From Chloroflexota bacterium (GTDB taxonomy: Bacteria > Chloroflexota > UBA6077), in NCBI GenBank assembly GCA_021806765.1, contig JAJZQR010000124.1, positions 1-14,130 on the forward strand: a stretch of 14,130 nt of DNA, written 5' to 3'. Of this stretch, positions 6,678 to 14,130 are shown one piece after another. Both the position numbers and the translations under genes were made by a program. The notes under the pieces were generated by a model that was given only the letters and a program-made list of their open reading frames with translations, was not told where the DNA came from and did no database searches. Numbering within the stretch: position 1 is the stretch's first letter; every line of letters begins with the position of its first letter.

Positions 6678-8666
6678 TCACAGCCTGCACAGGGACCGGT
6701 CGATGACGATCGCCAGGTCGGGCAACGGGGCACGGCTCCGAGCGGGGAAACCCTCCACGAACAGGTGGTGCAGCAGCTGGACCGAGAGAATGCCGGCCAC
6801 CGCCATCGAGTCCATCTCGCTCAGGTCCGGGACCCGACGAGCCTTCTCCACCAATCTCTGCACCGAAAGAGGGTTGAAGTATCCGGCCCGCTCGACCGCA
6901 GGCGGCGAGAGCAGATCGGCCACGTACTCGGGGCGATGGGGACCGAAGAAGGTCCGGGCCACCGGCGCCCGATAGGGTTGTTTGGGACGCCAGCGGATTT
7001 CCTCGGGCACAAGGTCCTCGACGGCGCTCTTCAACAGGTACTTCTCGGTGAGCCCGTGCAGCTTCAAGGAGGCCGGCACGCGGCTGCAGAACTCCACGAC
7101 CCGGTGGTCCAGGAAGGGGAAGCGTCCCTCCACCGAGTGGGCCATGGCCATTCGATCCCCCTGCGAGGAGAGCAGATACTGGGAAAGGAAGGTGGTCACC
7201 TCCACGTACTGGGCCTGGCTCAGGGGATCCCAGCTCAGCGACAGACCATCTAGAGCGCGCTCCAGCTCCACCTCGAGATCGAACCCGACCAGCGATTGCT
7301 GGAGTTCCTGGGAGAAGAAGCGCTTCAGGCGGGATGTGTTCCTCCACCGGACCAGGTGCGAATACCCCTTGCGGCCGGTTTCCGTCAAACCGTTTCGGAA
7401 GAATGCCTCCAGGTAGGCCTGCTCTTCTCGCTGCAGTTCCCGAATGTAGGGGTAGAGCCGGCGCAGCAAGAGGGGACGCAGACGGGAAGCCGGGTCGCGG
7501 GCCCAGAAGCGGCGGATACGGTCCTCCTTGAATATGTTGTACCCACCCAGGAACTCGTCCGCGCCCTCACCTGTCAGAACGACCTTGAAGCCGTTGTCTC
7601 GCACCAGCTTGGAGAGCAGGTAGAGAGGGACCGGGGCCGTCCGGAGGATCGGCACCTCGGAATGCCATACCACCTCAGGAAAGGCACGGCCGATGTCGGC
7701 ATCGGTGCACACTATCGTGTGGTGCTCGACCCCGAGGTGCATCGCCATCTGCTGCTGGTAGACACCTTCGTCGAACTCGGAGTCCTCGAAGGTGATGGAG
7801 AAGGTGTGCAACCGGTTGGGGTTGAAACGCCGGATGATGGCTGCGATGGTGGAGGAGTCGAGCCCCCCGCTCAAGTAGGCCCCCACCGGTACGTCGGCCC
7901 GCAGGCGGAGCATCGTGGCGTCGATCAGCAGCTCCCGGAAGGACCCGACGTAGTCCGAGCCGGCTCTACCATCCGCCGCATGGCCGGGTGGGAAGGATAG
8001 GGCCCAATACCGCCTGAGCCGCGGCGAGTCCCATCGGACCGACAGGGTGTGGCCGGGAGGGACCTCGTGGATCCCTCGAAAGGCCGTGCGGCCGGGGAGC
8101 GGCGCCCAGAAGGTGAACAGCTCCTCCAGGGCGCAGGGATCCAGTTCCCTGGAGACCCGGTCGTCGGCGAAGATGGCCTTGATCTCGGAGGCGAACAGCA
8201 GCGTCCCGTGGGTCACGGCGTAGAAGAGGGGTCGCACACCCAACCGGTCGCGCCCCAGCAGCAACTGGCCGGACCGGCTGTCCCACAGGGCAAAGGCGAA
8301 CTGGCCGTTCAGCGCCTCCACGCACCGCTCCCCTCGCTCTTCGTACAGGTGAACGATCACCTCGGTGTCGGAGCGGGTGTGGAAGCGGTGGCCCCGAGCG
8401 ATCAACCCCTTGCGCAGCTCGACGTAGTTGAAGATCTCGCCGTTGAAGACGATCCAGACGGTCTCGTCCTCGTTGTGGATGGGCTGGGTGCCCCCCGCCA
8501 GGTCGATAATGCTGAGCCGGGCGCTGCCCAGGCCGACCCGATCGTCCAGGTATACGCCGAAGGCGTCCGGCCCACGGTGGCGGATCAGGCCCAGCATCCG
8601 CCGCAGGGTGTTCAGGTCAGGGGGCTCGCTCCGGGCCAGGTCTAGTGAGCCGGCGATACCGCACAT
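6678..8666 (-). CDS. asnB: Glutamine-hydrolysing asparagine synthase-type amidotransferase
   Basis: This is a 662-residue AsnB family protein: an N-terminal class II glutaminase releases ammonia, and a C-terminal PP-loop domain adenylates a carboxylate and amidates it. Translation must begin at ATG 8664-8666 so that the nucleophile Cys2 (MCGIAG) follows the initiator Met; a longer frame upstream is only shadow sequence. Glutaminase residues seen include RHRGPDAFG (29-37), SARLSIIDL (48-56), FNGEIFNY (74-81) and RSDTEV (98-103). The synthase domain has GAYLSGGLDSSTIAAI (262-277) and LTGEGADEFLGGY (364-376). The start lies 25 nt inside the end of the acyl ligase gene with GGGAG upstream, so the two are probably translationally coupled. 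In polysaccharide loci such proteins often amidate uronic or other sugar-linked carboxylates. The neighbouring ligase and ACP suggest an acyl substrate instead of aspartate. Confidence 0.94.
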   Translation of the reverse strand: MCGIAGSLDLARSEPPDLNTLRRMLGLIRHRGPDAFGVYLDDRVGLGSARLSIIDLAGGTQPIHNEDETVWIVFNGEIFNYVELRKGLIARGHRFHTRSDTEVIVHLYEERGERCVEALNGQFAFALWDSRSGQLLLGRDRLGVRPLFYAVTHGTLLFASEIKAIFADDRVSRELDPCALEELFTFWAPLPGRTAFRGIHEVPPGHTLSVRWDSPRLRRYWALSFPPGHAADGRAGSDYVGSFRELLIDATMLRLRADVPVGAYLSGGLDSSTIAAIIRRFNPNRLHTFSITFEDSEFDEGVYQQQMAMHLGVEHHTIVCTDADIGRAFPEVVWHSEVPILRTAPVPLYLLSKLVRDNGFKVVLTGEGADEFLGGYNIFKEDRIRRFWARDPASRLRPLLLRRLYPYIRELQREEQAYLEAFFRNGLTETGRKGYSHLVRWRNTSRLKRFFSQELQQSLVGFDLEVELERALDGLSLSWDPLSQAQYVEVTTFLSQYLLSSQGDRMAMAHSVEGRFPFLDHRVVEFCSRVPASLKLHGLTEKYLLKSAVEDLVPEEIRWRPKQPYRAPVARTFFGPHRPEYVADLLSPPAVERAGYFNPLSVQRLVEKARRVPDLSEMDSMAVAGILSVQLLHHLFVEGFPARSRAPLPDLAIVIDRSLCRL

Positions 8667-10207
8667 AGGACCATCTCCCGCAACTGCGTCTTGCTGGTCT
8701 TTCCCGAGGAGGTCTTCGGCAGGCTGGGCCAGAACTCCACGTGCTTGGGCACCATGAAGTCCTCCAGGTTCCTGGCGCAATGGCCGAGGACGTCTCGTTC
8801 GGTCAGGCCGGCACCGTCCCGGACGGCCACCACGGCCCAGATCGCCTCCCCCAACCGCTCGTCGGGCACGCCGATCACCGCCGCCTCCACGATCCCGTCC
8901 AGGGAGTAGAGGACGTTCTCCACCTCCCTCGGGCTGATCTTCTCGCCCCGGCTCTTGATCATGTCGTCCTTCCGAGCCACGAAGTAGAGGAAACCCTCCT
9001 CGTCCATCCGGAAAAGGTCCCCGGTGTAGAGGACCCGCTCGCCGGGCAGCGGACCCGGCCGCAGCGCCCGAGCCGTCTCCTCCGGCGATTCCCAGTAGCC
9101 CCGCATCAGATGGGAGCCCCGCACCACCAACTCCCCCACCACCCCCGGGGGCACCCGATTGCCGGCCTCGTCCACGACGTACACCTCCGTGTTGGGGATG
9201 GCGATGCCGACGGAACCGGGCCGCCGGTCCAACTCCTCGGGAGGCAGGTAGCAGACGCGGGTGCACTCGGTCTGGCCGTACATCGAGTAGATCCTCACGC
9301 CGGGCAAGAGCTGGTAGAGCTTCTCTATGTGGCGCACCGGGAGCGCCGCAGCCGCGTTGGTCAGGTATCGCAGCTCGGGAAACTCCATGGAGGCCAGCTC
9401 CTCGATTTCGAGTATCTTGGCGAAGATGGTGGGTACTCCCGCGAAACCGGTGACCCTCTCCCGCTGTAGCAGTTGCAGCACCCGGTGCGGGAAGGCGAAC
9501 CCGTCCTCCAGCACGAGGGTAGCTCCGGTCCTGAAGGTGACGAGCAGTTGGTAAAGCCCGTAACAGTGGGAGAGGGGCAGCACGTTCAGGATGATGTCGT
9601 TCGGGGTGTTCTCCAGGTACCGGCCGATGGAGTCCGTGAGGGTGACAGCCATCAGATGGGTGGACATGACCCCCTTGGGGAGCCCGGTGCTCCCGGAGGT
9701 GTAGATGATGGTCGCGAGGTCCACGTCGATGCGACTTCGGGGTGGCTGTATCGCCGAACTGCGGGACAGGGCTTCGTCGAAGGGCGTGTACCCGAATCCG
9801 AGGCCGTCCGAGGATTGAGCGCCCGCCAGCAGGATGAAGCGGAGGGATGGCACGTTGGGGAGGGTTTCGGCCAGAACCCCGACCTTGCGGTGGTGGGCGA
9901 TGAGACCGGCAGCCCGGCAGTTGTTCAGCGTGAAGGCGAGCCTCTCGGCTTTCGTGCCGCCGTTGATGACCGAGTAGACCGCGCCCGCCTTGAGGATGCC
10001 GAAGATGGAGACGACCAATTCGACACAGCTGTCCATGTAGATGCCGACCCGGTCGCCGAGTTGGACGCCCTGGGCCAGGAGATAGTTGGCCAGCCGGTTG
10101 GCCTCCGCGTCGATCTCGGCATAGGTCAACCGCTGATTGCCGAACACCAGGGCGGTCTTGTCCGGGTACAGCCGCGCGCTGTTCTCGAGGAAGTCGTTGA
10201 CCAGCAT
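8642..10207 (-). CDS. AMP-forming acyl-CoA/acyl-ACP ligase (ANL superfamily)
   Basis: This is a 521-residue adenylate-forming ligase that should activate a carboxylic acid with ATP and pass it to a thiol, here probably the phosphopantetheine of the ACP in the same operon. The core motifs are present in order: IIYTSGSTGLPKGV (ATP loop, 167-180), SMYGQTE (308-314), YTGDLFRMDEEGFLYFVARK (394-413), MIKSRGEKISPREVE (416-430) and PKTSSGKTSK (497-506) with the catalytic Lys503. It resembles acyl ligases of exopolysaccharide and exosortase loci more than fatty-acid ligases, judged from memory. Start: ATG 10205-10207 follows GGTGGTGG (10212-10219). An ATG at 10223-10225 would add six residues and overlap the upstream stop as ATGA but has no ribosome site. 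The acid substrate cannot be read from sequence; no condensation or reductase domain is attached. Confidence 0.93.
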   Translation of the reverse strand: MLVNDFLENSARLYPDKTALVFGNQRLTYAEIDAEANRLANYLLAQGVQLGDRVGIYMDSCVELVVSIFGILKAGAVYSVINGGTKAERLAFTLNNCRAAGLIAHHRKVGVLAETLPNVPSLRFILLAGAQSSDGLGFGYTPFDEALSRSSAIQPPRSRIDVDLATIIYTSGSTGLPKGVMSTHLMAVTLTDSIGRYLENTPNDIILNVLPLSHCYGLYQLLVTFRTGATLVLEDGFAFPHRVLQLLQRERVTGFAGVPTIFAKILEIEELASMEFPELRYLTNAAAALPVRHIEKLYQLLPGVRIYSMYGQTECTRVCYLPPEELDRRPGSVGIAIPNTEVYVVDEAGNRVPPGVVGELVVRGSHLMRGYWESPEETARALRPGPLPGERVLYTGDLFRMDEEGFLYFVARKDDMIKSRGEKISPREVENVLYSLDGIVEAAVIGVPDERLGEAIWAVVAVRDGAGLTERDVLGHCARNLEDFMVPKHVEFWPSLPKTSSGKTSKTQLREMVLCAVSPAH

Positions 10208-10211
10208 GCTG

Positions 10212-10219
10212 CCACCACC
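10212..10219 (-). promoter_or_regulatory. Weak ribosome binding site for the acyl ligase
   Basis: GGTGGTGG on the minus strand, four bases before the ATG at 10205-10207. It favours this ATG over the one at 10223-10225, which has no purine-rich stretch ahead of it and would depend on coupling to the upstream gene. Confidence 0.45.
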
Positions 10220-10221
10220 GA

Positions 10222-11100
10222 TCATCGGGTAGCGAACTGGCGATGCGCCTGCACGATGCTCTGGACGAAGAGCGGACCCACCTTGCGGTTAGCGGTCAGG
10301 TTGGGGTGGGAGTCGGCGGAGTAGGTGGGCCTGCCGAATACCATCGCGCGAACCGTGCGGAAAACGTTCAGGGCGCTGGAGGGCACCTTCCCGAGGCTGG
10401 TGAAGTCGATGGGATAGGCCGGCTCCAGGTACTCGGCACGCAGGGTGTTGCTCCCGTCCGCCAGGGCGTCGAAGAGGTCGAAGGTCACGACGTTAGGGTG
10501 CCCCCTAAGGTACTCATCGGACCTCAACCAGTTGGCGAGGACACGTGCTCGGGCAGCGTTCTCGGGCCTGGTGGCGGCCGGAGAGAGGGGCGGCGACGTG
10601 ATCACCACGAACAGCCGGTCCGGGTATCGGTCCATGGTCGACCGGATGCCCAGATAGATCGCCTTGAACTTCGACAGCTGCTCGTCGCCGGCGATGTCGC
10701 TGTTCGGGAAGCAGGACTTGAAGACGATGACGTCGTAGGCAAGAGCATAGCTCAGGGTGTTGTCGGGCGGATTGTGAACAGGCTGCGCGAAGATCGCCGC
10801 GAAGCCGTCGGGATCGGTGTTGTCGTTCAGGATGTCGAACCCCGGCTCCACCCTGTCTCCCTTCGGGTCACGAAGCCCCTCTACGTTGTAGCCATGATCC
10901 CAGAAGTCGTATCCCTCGGCGGCGAACAGCGCCCGAACGTTCCCCTGGTCGATCAGGTTCGCCCCGACGGAGTGGTGCAGGAAAAGGACGCGAGGCCGGA
11001 CATCTGAACTCACAGCAGCCGAAAGCTGTCCTGGCGACAGCAACGGGATAGTTAGAGCCAAAGCCGGCAGCAAACGGAGAAAGCGAGACAAGTTCCCCAC
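10222..11100 (-). CDS. Secreted SGNH-like hydrolase/acyltransferase
   Basis: This is a 292-residue exported protein with a short positive N-terminus, a hydrophobic stretch (LLPALALTIPLL) and a probable cleavage near LSAAV. It shares its key blocks with the 3999-5180 product: VLFLHHSVGANLI with candidate nucleophile S44, FKSCFPNSD (127-135), DRLFVVITSPPL (161-172), NWL, VTFDLFDAL and SADSHPN (261-267) with D263 and H265. It lacks the C-terminal Trp-rich domain. HHS in place of GDS and the invariant FKSCFP mark a divergent SGNH group. I expect action on acyl groups of the polysaccharide or of a wall polymer outside the membrane. Start: GTG 11098-11100 after GGGAGG (11105-11110); a GTG at 11137-11139 would overlap the upstream gene and has weaker support. 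Its stop overlaps an alternative ligase start. Confidence 0.82.
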   Translation of the reverse strand: MGNLSRFLRLLPALALTIPLLSPGQLSAAVSSDVRPRVLFLHHSVGANLIDQGNVRALFAAEGYDFWDHGYNVEGLRDPKGDRVEPGFDILNDNTDPDGFAAIFAQPVHNPPDNTLSYALAYDVIVFKSCFPNSDIAGDEQLSKFKAIYLGIRSTMDRYPDRLFVVITSPPLSPAATRPENAARARVLANWLRSDEYLRGHPNVVTFDLFDALADGSNTLRAEYLEPAYPIDFTSLGKVPSSALNVFRTVRAMVFGRPTYSADSHPNLTANRKVGPLFVQSIVQAHRQFATR

Positions 11101-11104
11101 AGTT

Positions 11105-11110
11105 CCTCCC
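11105..11110 (-). promoter_or_regulatory. Ribosome binding site deciding the SGNH start
   Basis: GGGAGG on the minus strand, four bases ahead of the GTG at 11098-11100. This is the only strong Shine-Dalgarno near the candidate starts and it places the signal peptide directly at the N-terminus. Confidence 0.6.
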
Positions 11111-11122
11111 AACTTGCCCCCA

Positions 11123-12838
11123 TTAGGATTGCGCCTCACCCCTCCAGGCGGGGTTTGATCCGGCAGGCAGGGCTCCAGACGTAGCGCCCGTTTCCGCCCT
11201 GGAAGGCTTCGATGCCTCCGATCGAACCTTTCCAGTTTGGCGAAAAGCAGCCGAACCCCTTGGTGCCCTGTTCAGTACTACACCGAGCACTGTGGCATGG
11301 GATAGAAGCTGTCGCGCCAGACGGGCATGCTTGCCTCGGGTCCGCCCGGCATCCACCACCAGTACGACCCCCAATCCCTTCGCCGCCAGCACAGCGGCAT
11401 CCGCCGACGCCAGCACCGGCGGGCCGTCAAGGATCACAACGTCGGCCATCGACTCTAGAGCCTGCAGCAGATGGTCCATCTCGGAAGAAGCCAGTAGATC
11501 GCCCGGACTATCGGAAAGCGACCCGCTCGGTAGGATCCGCAGATGCCGGACTCTGGTGACCAAGCATGCCTCCAACCCATCCGCCATGCTGCTGCCTTTG
11601 GCGGCCTCACCACCGGGAGGTGAATCCTGCCTGCCATCCTGACGGTCAGACTCATGACCATCCGAAAGCAGCCAGGTGAGGCCGCCCCCGTTCGGAATGT
11701 CGAAGAGGGTGTGGAGCGACGGATGGCGCAGATCGGCGTCGACGAGGATAGTGCGATTGCCTGCCTGTGCAAGGCTGACGGCCAGGTTAGCGGCGATCAG
11801 CGACCTACCCTCTCGAGGTCCCGCGCTAGTGACCAGCAGCGTCCGCGGGCTACCCGTCTCCCGGGCAAGCTGCACGTTGGTGCGCAGGAGACGGTAGGCC
11901 TCCGAAAGGGGAGAGGATGGACGATTCAGGCATACCAGACTATCGGTCGGATTCCGCAGCTTCCCCATGCCAACGATCGAGCCGAGCACCGGCAGGGCCA
12001 GAACCCTGTCCACGTCTTCCCGCGCCCGCAGCCTGTCGTCCAAGTACTCCAGCAGGAAGGCAGCGAATAGCGCCAGGAGGAAGCCGATGCTGGCTGCCAG
12101 GAGAAGATTGAGTTGGCTAGTGGGACTGACAGGACTCGTAGGAAGGAAAGCTGGCTCGGCGACGCTCAGATAATTGGTGCGGCTGCCACGAAGCCATCCC
12201 AGCATGCTGTTGTACAGCGTCTGCCAGCTAGTGATCTTGTCCTCCAAGGCCCGGGTCTGGTCGTGGATATCCTGGATCTGGAGGGCACTGACCTCTCCGG
12301 TCAGTTTCTTCTCCAGGTCGTCCACCTGCGCCTGGGCCTGCATTATCTTCGCCTGCAGGCTCGCCAGTTGCTGGTCCACAAACTGTCGCTGCTGGTCCTG
12401 ATCCTCCTTCTGGGGAGTAGGGCTCTGGAGGATCAGTTGGCGAGCAATTTCGTCAGCAATCCTCTTGGCCTGCTGCGGGTCGCCATCGACGACGCTGATC
12501 TGAATCTGGTTTGTGCCGGCCGGAGACACGACATTCACCTGACCCATCAATGCGCCCCACGACCTGTCCAGGCCGAGCGCTTTGGCAGTGGCCTGCATGA
12601 CGGACTGGCGGCGCACCACCTGGGCGTAGTACTGAGCCAACTGCTGGCTGATTGCGATGTCGCTGGACTGCGGGTTGTCACTGCTCAGAAACTGGCCGAC
12701 CTGCACCGTGGTCGTCGTGCGATACACCAGAGGCATCTTGGCACTGCCCCAGTAGCTGAAGCCCACTGCCAACCCGGTGCCCAGGAGTATCAGCCACCAC
12801 CATCTCCACAACACGGCCACATATCGCTTCAGTTCCAT
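11123..12838 (-). CDS. Wzc/CapAB-like polysaccharide co-polymerase with degenerate Walker A
   Basis: This is a 571-residue inner-membrane protein combining a Wzz-type chain-length domain with a cytoplasmic BY-kinase-like ATPase domain. It has a first membrane helix (about 11-30), a periplasmic region with a long Gln-rich coiled coil (about 145-205), a proline-rich stretch (PTSPVSPTSQ) and a second helix (about 244-264). The ATPase part has SAGPREGRS (338-346), Walker A' ILVDADLR (364-371, D367, D369) and Walker B VVILDGPP (467-474, D471). In Wzc/CapB proteins the Walker A reads GKS/T; here the lysine is Arg345 (AGG, 11804-11806). A hydrophilic insert (about 392-422) and a Tyr-free tail follow, so autophosphorylation on a tyrosine cluster is unlikely. 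The chain-length and export role still fits. Start: ATG 12836-12838 with AAGGAG five bases ahead, preferred to the GTG at 12842-12844, which overlaps that site. Confidence 0.9.
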   Translation of the reverse strand: MELKRYVAVLWRWWWLILLGTGLAVGFSYWGSAKMPLVYRTTTTVQVGQFLSSDNPQSSDIAISQQLAQYYAQVVRRQSVMQATAKALGLDRSWGALMGQVNVVSPAGTNQIQISVVDGDPQQAKRIADEIARQLILQSPTPQKEDQDQQRQFVDQQLASLQAKIMQAQAQVDDLEKKLTGEVSALQIQDIHDQTRALEDKITSWQTLYNSMLGWLRGSRTNYLSVAEPAFLPTSPVSPTSQLNLLLAASIGFLLALFAAFLLEYLDDRLRAREDVDRVLALPVLGSIVGMGKLRNPTDSLVCLNRPSSPLSEAYRLLRTNVQLARETGSPRTLLVTSAGPREGRSLIAANLAVSLAQAGNRTILVDADLRHPSLHTLFDIPNGGGLTWLLSDGHESDRQDGRQDSPPGGEAAKGSSMADGLEACLVTRVRHLRILPSGSLSDSPGDLLASSEMDHLLQALESMADVVILDGPPVLASADAAVLAAKGLGVVLVVDAGRTRGKHARLARQLLSHATVLGVVLNRAPRGSAAFRQTGKVRSEASKPSRAETGATSGALPAGSNPAWRGEAQS

Positions 12839-12843
12839 CTGCA

Positions 12844-12849
12844 CTCCTT
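12844..12849 (-). promoter_or_regulatory. Ribosome binding site deciding the Wzc-like start
   Basis: AAGGAG on the minus strand, five bases before the ATG at 12836-12838. The upstream in-frame GTG at 12842-12844 overlaps this motif and so cannot use it. Confidence 0.6.
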
Positions 12850-12918
12850 CACAGACTGTCCCCCGCGCACCCTCCGTTGTCGTTGCCAGTCGGAAGCCGC
12901 CAGAGGTGTGGGGTGATG

Positions 12919-14130
12919 TTAGGGCAGGTTCACCCCTGGTTTCGGCAGATCGGCAGTCCGAAGCACACGCCGCAGAGGGCCTCCCGCCAGCCGCGTCCGA
13001 AGGTCGGTGATAGCCAGTGCCGCAAACAGGATCAAGAGGCCGTCAATGGGCAAGCGGTAGCGGATCAACGCCCAGGAGAGAATGTGGATCAGGGAGTAAA
13101 CGGCGGTGAACAGGCACAGTAGCGCTATGGCGAGTCTCTGTCCCGACAAGGCGTACTGTCGGCCCTGCACGGTCGACAGGAACAACCCATAGATCGTCAA
13201 GGGCAGCAAAATGCCGAAGGACAGAAGCCGCATCAGATTGCTGACGACACTCGATTCGGGGGAAGGCCAGAATTGGAAGTAGTACTTGATCCGGCTAGCG
13301 GATAACAGCATGACTCTCCCGGGATCTTCCAACACAAAGCCTACCCCTTCTTTGAGGAGCGCCTGGTCCAGGGCGGCTTCGTCCAATATCCGTAGATCCG
13401 CAGGAATTAGTTCATAATAGAGATTGCCCGGTAGGATCGGCACGAAGTCCGTGCCGTAGATCGGGTGATTGCCCCAGAAGAAGGCGTAGCCTGAGTTGGT
13501 GTTGAGCGGGACGAAGCGGCCGAAAGCCTCGTAGTTGCGTACTGTCCACGGCACGATCATCGCGAACAGCACCAGGACGCTTACCAGCAGCCCGGTAGCG
13601 GCAGGCTTCAGCAGGTTAATGGTACCCACTGCCCAGCGCATGGACCTCTGGGAGATAGCTATCCATACTATCCAGATGAACAAGAACGGTACAAAGAGCA
13701 GAATGAGTTGCCGTAGCAGAGCAGCTACGCCCAGCGCCAGCCCTAGCAGTATCCACGGACGCTTCGTTCCGATGATAGCAGTGCGACTGCGTGGCAGGAC
13801 CGGCGGCCTTTCCACAAGAGACCGAATCGATCCAGTAGCAAGATCGAGAGACCATAGAATCGCCAGGATGTAGAAGGTCTCCGTCATCAGGGCACTGGCG
13901 TAGTAGACGAAGTACGGGTAAACAGCCGAGAGAGCGGCGGCGACCACCCCAATCCGGGTGCCGAATAACCGGCGGCCGATGCGATAACTGAGCCAGGGCT
14001 GCAAGATGCTGGCGACTACCGCCTGGATGAGGCGCGCGACCAGCGGATGTGGACCGAACAGCGCGTACACCGCCGCCAGGTAGAGGGTGTACAGGAAGCT
14101 CCAATGGGCAGTAGGCAAAAACGTACCCAT
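12919..14130 (-). CDS. GT39-type membrane glycosyltransferase (5' partial)
   Basis: This is a polytopic membrane protein, 403 residues visible. It resembles ArnT/PMT_2 (GT39) glycosyltransferases, which move a sugar from a polyprenyl-phosphate carrier on the outer face of the membrane. Nine or ten hydrophobic segments can be seen, including SFLYTLYLAAVYALFG, IGVVAAALSAVYPYFVYYA, LLGLALGVAALLRQ, a stretch ending VPWTVRNYEAFG, and LLILFAALAITDL near the end. SALMTETFYILAI and NYEAFGRFVPLNTNSGYAFFWGN are typical family blocks, the latter after the central helices. The ATG at the window edge is probably internal, because the first helix and the loop with the acidic catalytic residue expected before it are missing. 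It is the most upstream gene seen, 80 nt before the Wzc-like gene. Transfer to a glycan or to a protein are both possible. Confidence 0.85.
   Translation of the reverse strand: MGTFLPTAHWSFLYTLYLAAVYALFGPHPLVARLIQAVVASILQPWLSYRIGRRLFGTRIGVVAAALSAVYPYFVYYASALMTETFYILAILWSLDLATGSIRSLVERPPVLPRSRTAIIGTKRPWILLGLALGVAALLRQLILLFVPFLFIWIVWIAISQRSMRWAVGTINLLKPAATGLLVSVLVLFAMIVPWTVRNYEAFGRFVPLNTNSGYAFFWGNHPIYGTDFVPILPGNLYYELIPADLRILDEAALDQALLKEGVGFVLEDPGRVMLLSASRIKYYFQFWPSPESSVVSNLMRLLSFGILLPLTIYGLFLSTVQGRQYALSGQRLAIALLCLFTAVYSLIHILSWALIRYRLPIDGLLILFAALAITDLRTRLAGGPLRRVLRTADLPKPGVNLP

Noticed and set aside
8667..9266. An N-terminal extension of about 200 residues on the asparagine synthase
   Set aside because: The extension is out-of-frame reading of the acyl ligase gene, and AsnB needs Met1-Cys2 for glutaminase activity.
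12113..12916. Open frame of 267 codons on the plus strand opposite the Wzc-like gene
   Set aside because: It is a shadow of the Gln-rich coiled-coil coding sequence; no motif, ribosome site or plausible fold was seen.
1..14130. tRNA, rRNA, CRISPR array, riboswitch or replication origin
   Set aside because: Nothing resembling these was seen on either strand; coding sequence fills nearly all of the window and gaps are at most 123 nt.

Overview
The window is about 14.1 kb of GC-rich bacterial DNA. Every convincing gene lies on the minus strand, so transcription runs from position 14130 towards position 1. It reads as the interior of one long surface-polysaccharide (exopolysaccharide, capsule or O-antigen-like) operon. 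Gaps between genes are short, several stops and starts touch or overlap, and both the first gene (GT39-like) and the last gene (DegT-type aminotransferase) run off the window. The C-terminal module of the first-listed SGNH protein (Trp-rich, ending near residue 393) resembles a domain I remember mainly from Chloroflexota proteins. Together with the GC content and the frequent GTG/TTG starts this suggests Chloroflexota or a neighbouring terrestrial phylum, with moderate to low confidence.

Layout in transcription order: (1) membrane GT39-type glycosyltransferase, 5' end missing (12919-14130); (2) Wzc/CapAB-like chain-length regulator with an altered Walker A lysine (11123-12838); (3) secreted SGNH-like hydrolase or acyltransferase (10222-11100); (4) AMP-forming acyl ligase (8642-10207); (5) glutamine-hydrolysing asparagine synthase-type amidotransferase, overlapping the ligase by 25 nt (6678-8666); (6) NAD synthase-like PP-loop ligase (5624-6622); (7) acyl carrier protein (5304-5585); (8) a second secreted SGNH-like protein, paralogous to (3) and carrying an extra C-terminal domain (3999-5180); (9) a truncated IS5-type transposase (3507-3929) whose stop overlaps the next start; (10, 11) two GT4 glycosyltransferases (2254-3510 and 901-2154); (12) a DegT/DnrJ/EryC1 aminotransferase very like GDP-perosamine synthase, 3' end missing (1-860).

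The unusual part is the block from 3999 to 11100. Two related secreted SGNH proteins bracket a cytoplasmic quartet of ACP, acyl ligase, AsnB-type amidotransferase and NadE-type ligase. My reading, which is inference, is that a carboxylic acid is activated, loaded on the ACP and probably amidated. The group is then placed on a sugar, possibly the amino sugar made by the perosamine synthase-like enzyme, and the SGNH proteins add, move or remove acyl groups outside the membrane. The GT4 enzymes would build the repeat unit, while the GT39-like and Wzc-like proteins belong to membrane-side glycosyl transfer and chain-length control or export. No flippase, polymerase or initiating phosphoglycosyl transferase is in the window.

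No rRNA, tRNA, CRISPR array, riboswitch or convincing promoter was seen. Non-coding sequence is limited to short gaps. The largest are 123 nt (5181-5303, holding a perfect 19-bp palindrome) and 99 nt (2155-2253, holding an 18-nt inverted repeat).
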